64,000 nucleotides of DNA from Paraglaciecola psychrophila 170 (GTDB lineage Bacteria; Pseudomonadota; Gammaproteobacteria; Enterobacterales; Alteromonadaceae), in the NCBI RefSeq assembly GCF_000347635.1, contig NC_020514.1, positions 5,022,001 to 5,086,000 of the forward strand, given 5' to 3'. The notes below the pieces were generated by a model. It made no database searches, was not told the origin of the DNA, and saw only the letters and a program-made list of their open reading frames with translations. Below are positions 25,847 to 34,755 of this stretch, one piece after another. A program made the translations under genes and the position numbers. Position 1 is the stretch's first letter. The number at the start of each line of letters is the position of its first letter.

Positions 25847-26512
25847 ATGGATACAACGACTGCATATGAATCTGACAATCTACTTGATGCTGAACAAGTA
25901 GCCGCTTACTTACTTGAAAACCCTGAGTTTTTCACCCAATTTCCGCAGATTATTGAAAAAATCAGTATTCCCCATTCACACAAAGGCAGTGTATCTTTGG
26001 TGGAATTGCAAAGTGAACAGCTACGCAAAAAAGTCAGAAGCTTGAGTCATAAGCTGAATCAATTAATTTCCATTGCCAAACAGAACGAAGCCATTTATCG
26101 AGTCTATGCCGACTTAAATTTGCGTATCCTAAAGTGTACTAACCTTGATGATCTAAAATTTGTTTTGGAAGAGGTGATTCAAGAAAACCTGCAGTTAGCA
26201 TCCGTCACCTTAAAGCCTTTCAAAGGTGCTCATGCGTTGCCTGAGATCCAGCGACGCTTATTTATCGAAAAACGCTTTAAAAGACATAAACTTTTCTTTG
26301 GACGTTTAAGTGAGCATGAACGCAAGTTATTGTTTGCTGATCAAGAAGCTAACTCAGTGGCTTTATTACTGATTGGGGATTTGGGTGAACTTGGAATTTT
26401 AGCAATAGGTAGTAAAGATCCAGGTCATTTTAATCCAGATATGGATACCTTACTGATCACCCAACTACAGCAATTTTTGGGTATCTTGTTACCTAAAATG
26501 CTGACCTATTAA
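25847..26512 (+). CDS. yigA: DUF484 (YigA-type) GAF-like protein
   Basis: 221 residues. The N-terminus (LLDAEQVAAYLLENPEFFTQ, then FPQIIEKISIPHSHKGSVSL) is the DUF484 signature, followed by a coiled-coil stretch (LQSEQLRKKVRSLSHKLNQL) and a GAF-like C-terminal domain (SVALLLIGDLGELGILAIGS). The family's function is unknown, but it is almost always placed between dapF and xerC, as here (21 bp and 8 bp spacings). Confidence 0.9.
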   Translation: MDTTTAYESDNLLDAEQVAAYLLENPEFFTQFPQIIEKISIPHSHKGSVSLVELQSEQLRKKVRSLSHKLNQLISIAKQNEAIYRVYADLNLRILKCTNLDDLKFVLEEVIQENLQLASVTLKPFKGAHALPEIQRRLFIEKRFKRHKLFFGRLSEHERKLLFADQEANSVALLLIGDLGELGILAIGSKDPGHFNPDMDTLLITQLQQFLGILLPKMLTY

Positions 26513-26520
26513 TTAATAAA

Positions 26521-27414
26521 ATGTTGAGGCCAAGCCTACATACTTGGTTAGAAAAATATCTTGCGTATTTAAGGTACGAAAAAAATCTAGCGAGTAACTC
26601 GATAGAAAATTATCAGCGGCAGCTTATCGCAGCTTTCAGTAAACTCGATATTGAATGTTGGTCAACATTCAATACATCAGATATCCGTAGGATTCTGAAC
26701 GATGCACGTAAAAGCAGCCTAAGCTCGCGTTCTATCGCTTTACGCTTATCTTCTATCAGAGGATTTTGCGCTTATCTAGTTCAACAAGGCCAATTAACAC
26801 AAAACCCTGCATCTTCAATTCAAGCTCCTAAGCAGGCCAAACCCTTACCCAAACAATTAAATGTTGATGAGATGCATCAATTATTGGATATCAAGGAAGA
26901 TGGCCTTCTAGCTTTGCGAGATAAGGCGATGATGGAACTTATGTATAGTTGTGGCTTACGTTTATCAGAATTGGCTAATCTCAATATAAAAAGTATTCAA
27001 CCTGACAGACAGCTAAGAGTTATAGGTAAAGGTAATAAAGAACGTTTGTTACCTATTGGAAGAGTTGCTTTAGAAGCATTAAGTGTGTGGCTTAAGATAA
27101 GACCAGAACTAGCATCCAGTGAAGAGCCTGCCTTATTCGTCAGTATGTTAAAAAATAGGATCGGCACTAGGCAAATAGCGAAACGTATGAAATTGTGGGC
27201 GACTCGGCAAAATCTAGAACAATCTGTTAATCCACATAAACTTCGACACAGTTTTGCCACTCATGTTCTGGAATCAAGCTCAGATTTGAGGGGGGTGCAA
27301 GAGCTACTGGGGCATGCTAATTTATCTACAACCCAGGTATATACGCACCTGAACTTTCAGCATCTCGCCCACGTATACGATGGTGCCCACCCTAGAGCCA
27401 AAAAGTCTAAATAA
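26521..27414 (+). CDS. xerC: tyrosine recombinase XerC
   Basis: 297 residues. It works with XerD at dif to resolve chromosome dimers. The N-terminal SAM-like DNA-binding domain (LEKYLAYLRYEKNLASNSIE) is followed by the catalytic domain: Arg in YSCGLRLSELANL, Lys in GKGNKERLLPIG, H-x-x-R in NPHKLRHSFATHVLESS, H in LLGHANLSTTQ and Tyr in TQVYTHL. All six catalytic positions are present. It lies in the dapF-DUF484-xerC-yigB cluster. Confidence 0.95.
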   Translation: MLRPSLHTWLEKYLAYLRYEKNLASNSIENYQRQLIAAFSKLDIECWSTFNTSDIRRILNDARKSSLSSRSIALRLSSIRGFCAYLVQQGQLTQNPASSIQAPKQAKPLPKQLNVDEMHQLLDIKEDGLLALRDKAMMELMYSCGLRLSELANLNIKSIQPDRQLRVIGKGNKERLLPIGRVALEALSVWLKIRPELASSEEPALFVSMLKNRIGTRQIAKRMKLWATRQNLEQSVNPHKLRHSFATHVLESSSDLRGVQELLGHANLSTTQVYTHLNFQHLAHVYDGAHPRAKKSK

Positions 27415-27446
27415 TTAGAATACTCAAAAAGAATAGATAGTCCTAA

Positions 27447-28163
27447 ATGATTTATTATAAAAAACTTAAACCAATTCAAGCAATTACATTCGACCTGGAT
27501 GACACTTTATATGAAAACACAAGTGTCATCATCAACGCAGAGCGTTCTTTACTTGAATTTATGCATAACCAATATCCTGCGACTAAACATGTGGCCAAAA
27601 ATCTTTGGCGCGCACGACAAAAGATACATCTTCTAGCTAACCCATTATTAAAAAATGATATGGGTGAATTGCGTCGATTATCTCTTGAGTCTGGTTTTAT
27701 GGAGTTGGGTTTATCCGGTAGCGAGCTAAAGACAGCTACCACAGAGTGCTTCGAACATTTCTATTTTCAAAGAAGCAATTTCACTATAAACAGAAGCATT
27801 CATTCTTTATTAGAAACACTATCGAATAACTTACCATTAATAGCCCTGACTAATGGCAACGTTAACCTTAAACAGATTGGACTTGAAAAGTATTTTAGCG
27901 CCTACTTTAAAGCTAGTTTGGAATTGCCAATGAAGCCACACAAAGCCATGTTTGATGCAGCACAAGCACACCTAAAGATCCCACACGAAAACATATTACA
28001 TGTAGGTGATAATTTGCCAAAAGACATATATGGTGCACTTAGAGCGGGGTATCAAACAGCTTGGTATGCTGAGGATAGAAGTATGCAGATGCGCAGTGAA
28101 AAAGCACAGCTTTTACCTCATGTTCAACTGAGTAATTTAACCCAGTTGTTAGCATTTATCTAA
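27447..28163 (+). CDS. yigB: HAD-family phosphatase YigB
   Basis: 238 residues. HAD motif I is ITFDLDDTLYENT with the nucleophile Asp, motif II IALTNGNVN, motif III Lys in PMKPHKAMFD, and motif IV LHVGDNLPKDIYGALRAG. In E. coli YigB dephosphorylates the riboflavin intermediate 5-amino-6-ribitylaminouracil phosphate and FMN. The gene order dapF-DUF484-xerC-yigB supports the name. It converges with cysE. Confidence 0.88.
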   Translation: MIYYKKLKPIQAITFDLDDTLYENTSVIINAERSLLEFMHNQYPATKHVAKNLWRARQKIHLLANPLLKNDMGELRRLSLESGFMELGLSGSELKTATTECFEHFYFQRSNFTINRSIHSLLETLSNNLPLIALTNGNVNLKQIGLEKYFSAYFKASLELPMKPHKAMFDAAQAHLKIPHENILHVGDNLPKDIYGALRAGYQTAWYAEDRSMQMRSEKAQLLPHVQLSNLTQLLAFI

Positions 28164-28195
28164 AATATATCCGTCATTTTAAAAGTGATAAACGT

Positions 28196-28975
28196 TTAAT
28201 CTTCTAAAATATTTTGTCGCATAGTTTCGCAAGGCTTCTGACAACTAGGCTTACCAACAATTTTAGCCGGGATACCGGCCACTGTGACATGCGGTGGCAC
28301 ATCATCTAACACCACACTTCCAGCGCCTACTTTGGCCCCCTCACCTATAACGATATTACCTAAAATTTTAGCACCTGCACCTATCATGACTCCTTCGCGA
28401 ATTTTTGGATGGCGATCACCGGCTTCATTTCCAGTACCGCCAAGCGTGACAGATTGCATAATAGACACATTATTATTAATCACCGCGGTTTCACCCACCA
28501 CAATGCCAGTGGCATGATCGAACATCACGCCTTGACCAATTTTTGCCGCAGGGTGAATATCCACCGAAAAAACTTCTGAGTTTCGACTTTGTATAAACAA
28601 GGCTAGATCCTTTCTACCCGCTATCCAGAGTTGATGCGCTAACCTGTACACTTGAATCGCTTGAAATCCCTTAAAGTTAAGTAATACGGTAAGAAATGAG
28701 TGCACCGCAGGATCGCGCTTAAACACAGCTTGAATATCACAAATTGCAGCGTCAACTATCTCAGGATGTATTAAGTAACTTTGTTCAAACATTTCTCTGA
28801 CAGATAAAGCATTCATCACATCATCAGCTAGTTTGTTGGACAAAATAAAACTTAACGCTGTTTCGAAGTTACGATGAGCCAAAATACACGTGTGCACATA
28901 GCTTGCCAGCAAAGGCTCATTATTAACAAGCTGCTTTGCTTCGTCTTTTAACTGTTGCCAGAATTCAATACTCAT
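28196..28975 (-). CDS. cysE: serine O-acetyltransferase
   Basis: 259 residues from the ATG at 28975 (MSIEFWQQL); an upstream ATG at 29002 adds nine atypical residues. The first step of cysteine synthesis transfers acetyl from acetyl-CoA to serine. The N-terminal helical bundle contains DPAVHSFLTVLLNFKGFQAI. The left-handed beta-helix hexapeptide repeats follow, with HPAAKIGQGVMFDHATGIVV and catalytic His, then IMQSVTLGGTG and GDRHPKIREGVMIGAGAKIL. It has the usual C-terminal tail. It sits in antisense orientation between yigB and uvrD, which are adjacent in enterobacteria. Confidence 0.94.
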   Translation of the reverse strand: MSIEFWQQLKDEAKQLVNNEPLLASYVHTCILAHRNFETALSFILSNKLADDVMNALSVREMFEQSYLIHPEIVDAAICDIQAVFKRDPAVHSFLTVLLNFKGFQAIQVYRLAHQLWIAGRKDLALFIQSRNSEVFSVDIHPAAKIGQGVMFDHATGIVVGETAVINNNVSIMQSVTLGGTGNEAGDRHPKIREGVMIGAGAKILGNIVIGEGAKVGAGSVVLDDVPPHVTVAGIPAKIVGKPSCQKPCETMRQNILED

Positions 28976-29029
28976 ATTTTCTCTGCTATATAATTTAAGC
29001 AATTACTCTTATATATAAGGTTGAGTTTA

Positions 29030-29045
29030 GTGTATTTAAATACAG
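29030..29045 (+). promoter_or_regulatory. near-consensus LexA (SOS) box upstream of uvrD
   Basis: GTGTATTTAAATACAG matches the gammaproteobacterial LexA box CTGT-N8-ACAG except for the first base, and its core TGTATTTAAATACA is a perfect palindrome. It lies 48 bp before the uvrD ATG. uvrD is an SOS gene in E. coli, so LexA control is a reasonable inference. It also lies 55 bp upstream of cysE on the other strand. Confidence 0.6.
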
Positions 29046-29093
29046 TGTTGCTGATATACTGGAAATATATTTTTCTAATATATTTTGTGTGTA

Positions 29094-31262
29094 ATGGATG
29101 TATCTCGACTTCTTGACCAGTTAAACGACAAACAACGTGATGCAGTGGCCGCTCCTGCATCTGACATGCTTATCTTAGCGGGTGCAGGCAGCGGGAAAAC
29201 GCGAGTTTTGGTGCATCGTATTGCATGGTTAATGGAAGTTGAGGGCATTGCCCCATACGGTATTTTAGCAGTAACGTTTACCAATAAAGCCGCCAAAGAA
29301 ATGCGCGGTCGCATAGAGCAGTTGCAAGGCAGCGCTCTGAATAGCATGTGGATTGGTACCTTTCATGGCATCGCGCATCGTCTGCTACGGGCTCATCACG
29401 CAGATGTTGGACTACCTCAAAACTTCACTATTTTAGACTCAGATGATCAATATCGATTGGTTAGACGCGTACTTAAAAGTCTTAACCTAGACGAAAAACA
29501 CTGGGCTCCCAAACACGTACAGTGGTATATCAACGGCAATAAAGACGAAGGGTTACGTCCTCAGCATATCGAAACCCATGGTGATGCCACGCAACAAAAA
29601 ATGCGTGAAATTTATCAGACTTACCAACAGACATGCGATCGAGCCGGGTTAGTCGATTTTGCTGAATTGTTACTCAGAGCCCACGAGCTGTGGTTAAACA
29701 ATCCTTCAGTATTAGAACACTACCAAAAACGCTTTAGAACGATTCTGGTGGACGAATTTCAAGATACCAATAACATTCAATATGCTTGGTTGCGGATACT
29801 TGCCGCCCCCAGTAACAATATGATTATTGTTGGTGATGATGATCAATCAATATATGGTTGGCGTGGCGCAAATGTAGAAAACATCCAACATTTTTTACGA
29901 GACTTTAAAGGTGCGAAAACTATACGACTGGAACAAAATTATCGCTCTACTGGGAATATATTAAAAGCGGCCAATGCTGTAATTGATAATAACCAAGGCC
30001 GATTAGGCAAAAAATTATGGACCGAAGATAGCCCGGGAGAACTCATTTCTTTGTATGCTGGGTTTAATGAGTTAGATGAAGCTCGTTTTAACATTGCACG
30101 CATAAAAGAATGGCGAGACAACGGTAATGCCTTATCTGATTGTGCGATTTTATATCGCAATAATGCACAGTCACGCGTTTTAGAGGAAGCATTGTTGCAA
30201 GAGTCTATCGCCTACCGGATATATGGTGGCTTACGATTCTTTGAACGTCAGGAAATTCGGGATGCACTTGGTTATTTACGCTTAATTAATCAGACGATTG
30301 ATGACGCTGCCTTTGAACGAATCGTGAACACACCCACTCGTGGCCTTGGTGATAAAACCCTATCACAAATTCGCGAGCTTGCTCGCGAGTCAGAACTATC
30401 CATGTGGGATGCCAGTTCCAGAATACTGGCTGAAAACCGCTTAACTGGCCGTGCATCTAATGCCCTTAGCTCCTTCACAAAATTAATTACGCAACTCACT
30501 CAAGATGCTGCAGCACTTCCTTTAGAGCAACATGCAGACTACGTGATTAAACATTCCGGTTTATTTGCCATGTACAAAGCAGAAAAAGGCGAAAAAGCTC
30601 AAGCTAGGATTGAAAACTTAGAAGAACTGGTCACCGCCTGTAAACAATTTGTGGTGCCAGAAGAAGCGGACAACATGACACCTATGTCTGCTTTTTTAGC
30701 GCATGCGTCTCTAGAGGCAGGAGATAACCAAGCAGATAAACATCAAGACGCTGTGCAAATGATGACTATTCACACTGCAAAAGGACTTGAGTTTCCACTA
30801 GTTTTTATGGCTGGTGTTGAAGAAGGCATGTTCCCAAGTCAGATGAGTAACGAAGAGCCTGGTAAAATTGAAGAAGAACGCCGCCTTTGTTATGTAGGCA
30901 TGACACGGGCAATGCAAAAGTTATATATTACTTACGCCGAAAACAGAAGAGTATATGGACAGGACAAGTATCACACCCCGTCGCGTTTCATCAAAGAGAT
31001 CCCTACCGATTGTATCGAAGAAGTGCGTTTGCGGACCACCATATCTCGACCGGTTCAAAATAGATTTACTCCAGTTACGGGTCATACCGCTTTCGAATCA
31101 ACAGGCTTTCAACTAGGGGAGAGAGTGTCCCATCCTAAATTTTCCGAAGGCACTGTATTGAATTATGAGGGCAGTGGCGAACATGCAAGAGTACAGATTA
31201 ACTTCGATGAGTTTGGGAGTAAATGGCTGGTCATGTCATTTGCAAAATTAACAAAAGTTTAA
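29094..31262 (+). CDS. uvrD: DNA helicase II UvrD
   Basis: 722 residues from the ATG at 29094 (a TTG lies nine bases upstream). An SF1A 3'-5' helicase for nucleotide excision and mismatch repair. Walker A LAGAGSGKTRVLVHR, motif Ia VTFTNKAAKEMRGR, Walker B ILVDEFQDTN, motif III VGDDDQSIYGWRGA, motif IV RLEQNYRST, motif V TIHTAKGLEFPLVFM and motif VI RRLCYVGMTRA are all present. The C-terminal Tudor-like tail is GERVSHPKFSEGTVLNYEG. A candidate LexA box lies upstream. Confidence 0.96.
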   Translation: MDVSRLLDQLNDKQRDAVAAPASDMLILAGAGSGKTRVLVHRIAWLMEVEGIAPYGILAVTFTNKAAKEMRGRIEQLQGSALNSMWIGTFHGIAHRLLRAHHADVGLPQNFTILDSDDQYRLVRRVLKSLNLDEKHWAPKHVQWYINGNKDEGLRPQHIETHGDATQQKMREIYQTYQQTCDRAGLVDFAELLLRAHELWLNNPSVLEHYQKRFRTILVDEFQDTNNIQYAWLRILAAPSNNMIIVGDDDQSIYGWRGANVENIQHFLRDFKGAKTIRLEQNYRSTGNILKAANAVIDNNQGRLGKKLWTEDSPGELISLYAGFNELDEARFNIARIKEWRDNGNALSDCAILYRNNAQSRVLEEALLQESIAYRIYGGLRFFERQEIRDALGYLRLINQTIDDAAFERIVNTPTRGLGDKTLSQIRELARESELSMWDASSRILAENRLTGRASNALSSFTKLITQLTQDAAALPLEQHADYVIKHSGLFAMYKAEKGEKAQARIENLEELVTACKQFVVPEEADNMTPMSAFLAHASLEAGDNQADKHQDAVQMMTIHTAKGLEFPLVFMAGVEEGMFPSQMSNEEPGKIEEERRLCYVGMTRAMQKLYITYAENRRVYGQDKYHTPSRFIKEIPTDCIEEVRLRTTISRPVQNRFTPVTGHTAFESTGFQLGERVSHPKFSEGTVLNYEGSGEHARVQINFDEFGSKWLVMSFAKLTKV

Positions 31263-31323
31263 TTTTCCAAAGCCAGAAAAGAATTAATCTGCTAAATTAA
31301 ATTTTTCTACTACATTTTAACCC

Positions 31324-32562
31324 ATGCAACGCAAAGTATTAATAGTCGAAGACAGCAAAACCAGTATGAACCTGATGCGAAGTCTTATAGCCAAGGCTCA
31401 GTTGCAGCCTATTTGCACCACTAGTTTAGTAGAAGCCAAACATGTTTTTTCTAGTTCCGCACCTGAAGAATACCTCTGTGCTGTGGTCGATTTTAATTTA
31501 CCTGACGCGCCAAATGGTGAAGCGATAGACTTTGCTATTGAATCTTTTTTACCCACTATAGTAATAACTGGCAGCCTAGATGAGTCAACCAGAACTACTA
31601 TTCTTAATAAACGTGTGGTGGATTACATTCCTAAAGAAAACGCACAGGTCTATGAATACCTGACGCGTTTGCTGAGTCGATTGGATAAGAATAAGAAAGT
31701 AGGGGTATTAGTAGTTGATGATTCTAGGGTCAGCAGACAATCTATGACCGCTCTACTTAGAAGACATAATTTCATTACCTTTGAAGCGGCAAGTGCTGAA
31801 CAAGGCATGGAATCTTTGCGCAGCCATTCAAATATTAGGCTGGCTATTATAGATGAGAATATTCCAGTTATGTCCGGTATCCAGATGATTTCTGAACTGC
31901 GTAAAACCTATTCCAAAGAAGACCTTGGCATTATTGGTATATCATCAGATACCACCAGTGGCTTATCTGCCAGATTTATTAAAAGTGGCGCAACTGATTA
32001 TTTGTATAAACCCTATTGCCACGAAGAATTTTTCTGTCGTATTATGCAAAACGTTGAACGCTTAGAAAATATTGCAACTATTAGGCGTGTATCTAACTCT
32101 GATTATTTAACAGGTTTACCTAACAGGCGGCACTTTTTTACGCGAGTCGCTGCAAATCTAAAAGTCACTCCTAAATCACAAAGTCTAGCGATTATCGATA
32201 TCGACCATTTCAAAAAAGTGAATGACACTTATGGACATGATTGCGGTGATTACACATTGAAAGAACTGGCTAAGTTAGTTGCTGAATATTTTACAGATTA
32301 CACTGCTGCACGATTTGGGGGGGAAGAGTTTTGTGTGTATTTTTCGAATACCGCACCCGAAAAAGTATTACAAATAATGGAAGGTTTCCGAAAGGCAATT
32401 GCGAATAAAGTGCTGACTTTTGAAAAACAAAGCCTATCTTGCACTGTTAGCATAGGCCTCACCCACAAAAGCAGGGGCGGTATAAACGCCATGATACGTT
32501 TAGCCGACCAGCATCTGTATATCGCAAAAAATAATGGAAGAAATCAATTAGTTGATGATTAA
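31324..32562 (+). CDS. diguanylate cyclase with two receiver domains
   Basis: 412 residues: REC1 at about 1-120 (LIVEDSKTS; AVVDFNLPD), REC2 at about 130-250 (VLVVDDSRVSRQ; AIIDENIPVMSG; KPYCHEEF), then GGDEF at about 260-412 with DYLTGLPNRRHFF and the active site ARFGGEEF. It should make cyclic di-GMP when phosphorylated. The product-inhibition I-site (RxxD five residues ahead of the GGEEF motif) is replaced by FTDY, so feedback inhibition is probably absent. It follows uvrD by 61 bp. Another diguanylate cyclase lies at 34756. Confidence 0.9.
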   Translation: MQRKVLIVEDSKTSMNLMRSLIAKAQLQPICTTSLVEAKHVFSSSAPEEYLCAVVDFNLPDAPNGEAIDFAIESFLPTIVITGSLDESTRTTILNKRVVDYIPKENAQVYEYLTRLLSRLDKNKKVGVLVVDDSRVSRQSMTALLRRHNFITFEAASAEQGMESLRSHSNIRLAIIDENIPVMSGIQMISELRKTYSKEDLGIIGISSDTTSGLSARFIKSGATDYLYKPYCHEEFFCRIMQNVERLENIATIRRVSNSDYLTGLPNRRHFFTRVAANLKVTPKSQSLAIIDIDHFKKVNDTYGHDCGDYTLKELAKLVAEYFTDYTAARFGGEEFCVYFSNTAPEKVLQIMEGFRKAIANKVLTFEKQSLSCTVSIGLTHKSRGGINAMIRLADQHLYIAKNNGRNQLVDD

Positions 32563-32598
32563 GCTGTTCTTTGCAACCGATCGTACCTAACCCTAAAT

Positions 32599-33498
32599 TT
32601 AGTTTTGAATAATCCGTCTAGACTTTCGGTAGACTCGTAATGAATCGTAAACATAAATCAATAATCCTGACCACACACATACAAAAGTAATCATCCTTGT
32701 TGTATCTAACGGTTCCTGATAGATCATGACTGCTAGCAAGAACATTATACTTGGACCTATGTATTGGAAAAAACCTAATGTGGTATAACGGATACGCCTA
32801 GCTGCAGCAGTAAAACACAATAATGGAGCGGTAGTCACCACACCTGCCAATAACAACGTTATATTTAAGTTAAGACTATTTAGTGACATGTTTCCGCTTG
32901 TTGTATCCATGAAAATCCAATACAACAAAGCAAAGGGCAACATAATACAACTTTCAATCAATAAGCCGGGCATAGAGTCCACAGTCACTTTTTTGCGTAA
33001 TAAACCATAAATACTGAAGCTAGTTGCTAAAACTAGGGCGATCCATGGAAGCTGACCATATGAAAACACTAGAAAAGCGACGCCTGCTAATGCTACAAAA
33101 ACAGCCATTAACTGCAACCTAGTTAAGCTTTCTTGCAAAAAGAAACGCGCTAGTAACACATTGAACAATGGATTAATAAAATAACCCAAGCTAGCATCGA
33201 GCATTTTATCGTTATTCACAGCCCAGATAAAGATTAGCCAATTTACCGCTAACAATAATCCACTGATTGATAAGGTTACGATGATTTTTGGATCGCGGAT
33301 GGCTTTAAACACTTGGCTAAACTTTTTTCGAACAGCCAACAGTAAACATAGCACCACCACAGACCACACTATTCGGTGCATAACAATTTCAAGCGCAGGG
33401 ACACTCGTTAATAACTTAAAATACATGGGTGCGATACCCCACATTGTATAAGCGGCTAGTGCAAAAATAACACCTGCTTTTACTGATTTATCGTTCAA
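32599..33498 (-). CDS. rarD: RarD-type EamA-family transporter
   Basis: 299 residues with ten predicted membrane helices. The start VKAGVIFALAAYTMWGIAPM with YFKLL is the RarD signature, followed by EIVMHRIVWSVV and WLIFIWAVNNDKMLDASLGY. RarD proteins are drug/metabolite-type exporters with poorly known substrates (chloramphenicol-sensitivity protein in older annotation). It converges with the diguanylate cyclase gene; 37 bp separate the two. Confidence 0.9.
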   Translation of the reverse strand: MNDKSVKAGVIFALAAYTMWGIAPMYFKLLTSVPALEIVMHRIVWSVVVLCLLLAVRKKFSQVFKAIRDPKIIVTLSISGLLLAVNWLIFIWAVNNDKMLDASLGYFINPLFNVLLARFFLQESLTRLQLMAVFVALAGVAFLVFSYGQLPWIALVLATSFSIYGLLRKKVTVDSMPGLLIESCIMLPFALLYWIFMDTTSGNMSLNSLNLNITLLLAGVVTTAPLLCFTAAARRIRYTTLGFFQYIGPSIMFLLAVMIYQEPLDTTRMITFVCVWSGLLIYVYDSLRVYRKSRRIIQN

Positions 33499-33594
33499 CT
33501 ATTTGACCTAGCTTTGACAGAGCTTCATATGGCGGGGAGTGTGCTGTAAGCATTTCATAAATGCAAACGAAAACCTAATAGAGGTAAAGTGACC

Positions 33595-34724
33595 ATGAAA
33601 AAGAGCGGTGAGGTTTTGCACATTTTTGTTGTTAGGTTGTGTCAGTTTTGGTCGAGCTGCAGCACACCTTGGATCTTTTCAACGCAGATCTGTGAAAAAA
33701 CCGGAATAGTTGTCTAACGATGCCTACGCCAAATTAATATTTTTAAGTCAAATTTTGCCTGGCCCTAGCTCCAGCCAATTTGGATTTGCAAAAGGTTTAC
33801 ATAAAGGAGGACTAGCCATGGTCTTGCGGCTTTTGTTGGCTTTACTCTACCATCATTTTTATTGATGTATTGGCTAGAAGTGTCGGTTGATCTAGATAAC
33901 CCAGCAAGCTGGCTACTTTCAGTCAGCAGCAGACTAAAATTATTAGCTGTTGTTGTTGTGTTAGATGCAGTAATCACAATGTTCACAATTTTTTGCAACA
34001 GCCGCTTGTCTGTCTTAATAATGCTCATCAGTGTGCTATTGCTCGTCATCTATCAATCATTCTATATACAAATATCTGTGTTACTTATAGCGATGTTAAT
34101 GTGCATAATCAGCAATAAAAGTTCAAGCGAATAAGCTAATATATTCCAGTTCCTAAAAAAGGTGTCTGGGCCACCAATGTTGCTACTTATCAGCATATTT
34201 TTATTCAGCCAATGTGACTCTATTGCAGGTGTGTTCGCGACATTTTATAAAACGGAAGTTTAGTCTACGGTGGCGGTCATGTAGTCTTGCCACATTGGCA
34301 GACGAGTGTTGATGATACACTGACAGAACAATAGTTCCTTTTTAGCTATGCAGCTGCTCAAGGAATATCCGGACCAATGTTCACTATGGCAACATTTATG
34401 GGCACACAATGGTAGAAAGCGTGCCATTCAGCGGAGCTATTATAGCAACAGTGGCTATTTTATTACTCGGATTCTTATTGATTTTAGCCGCCAACCATAA
34501 CTTGTAATCTCTAATCCAACACCCAATATTTATTGGGGCATCTGCAGATATCAACGCGGCAGTGGTCAGTTTTATTTTTTTGTACGCTCTATCCAGTGTC
34601 TACTGGTGCAGTTCACAGGTTATATTGACTAGGCATCATAATTATCGGATTTTAATACTAAAACTATTTACCCCCCCCTACTTTACTGCTGATAAGTGTT
34701 TTTATCTTGCTTAGCTTTATTTAA
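33595..34724 (+). pseudogene. chrA: chromate transporter ChrA, heavily degraded
   Basis: Reading across frames recovers a ChrA protein from end to end. The start MKKSGEVLHIF is followed by GCVSFGRAAAHLGSFQRRSV, a TAG after KKPE, FLSQILPGPSSSQFGFAKGL, HGLAAFVGFTLPSFLLMYWL and a long LKLLAVVVVLDAVITMF segment. The second half starts at VYGGGHVVLPHWQTSVDD, then AAAQGISGPMFTMATFMGT and a final INAAVVSFIFLYALSS region up to a TAA at 34722-34724. At least four frame changes and two in-frame stops (after KKPE and after TEQ) break it. The length (~376 codons) fits ChrA, and a good ribosome site (GAGGT) still precedes the ATG. The lesions are too many for a sequencing artefact. Confidence 0.85.
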
Positions 34725-34755
34725 AAATGTTTGCTTAAATCTAGTCTCTTAACCA

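Noticed and set aside
33765..34049. Minus-strand 94-residue gene in the chrA region
   Set aside because: It is the shadow of the plus-strand ChrA relic, whose motifs explain this DNA.
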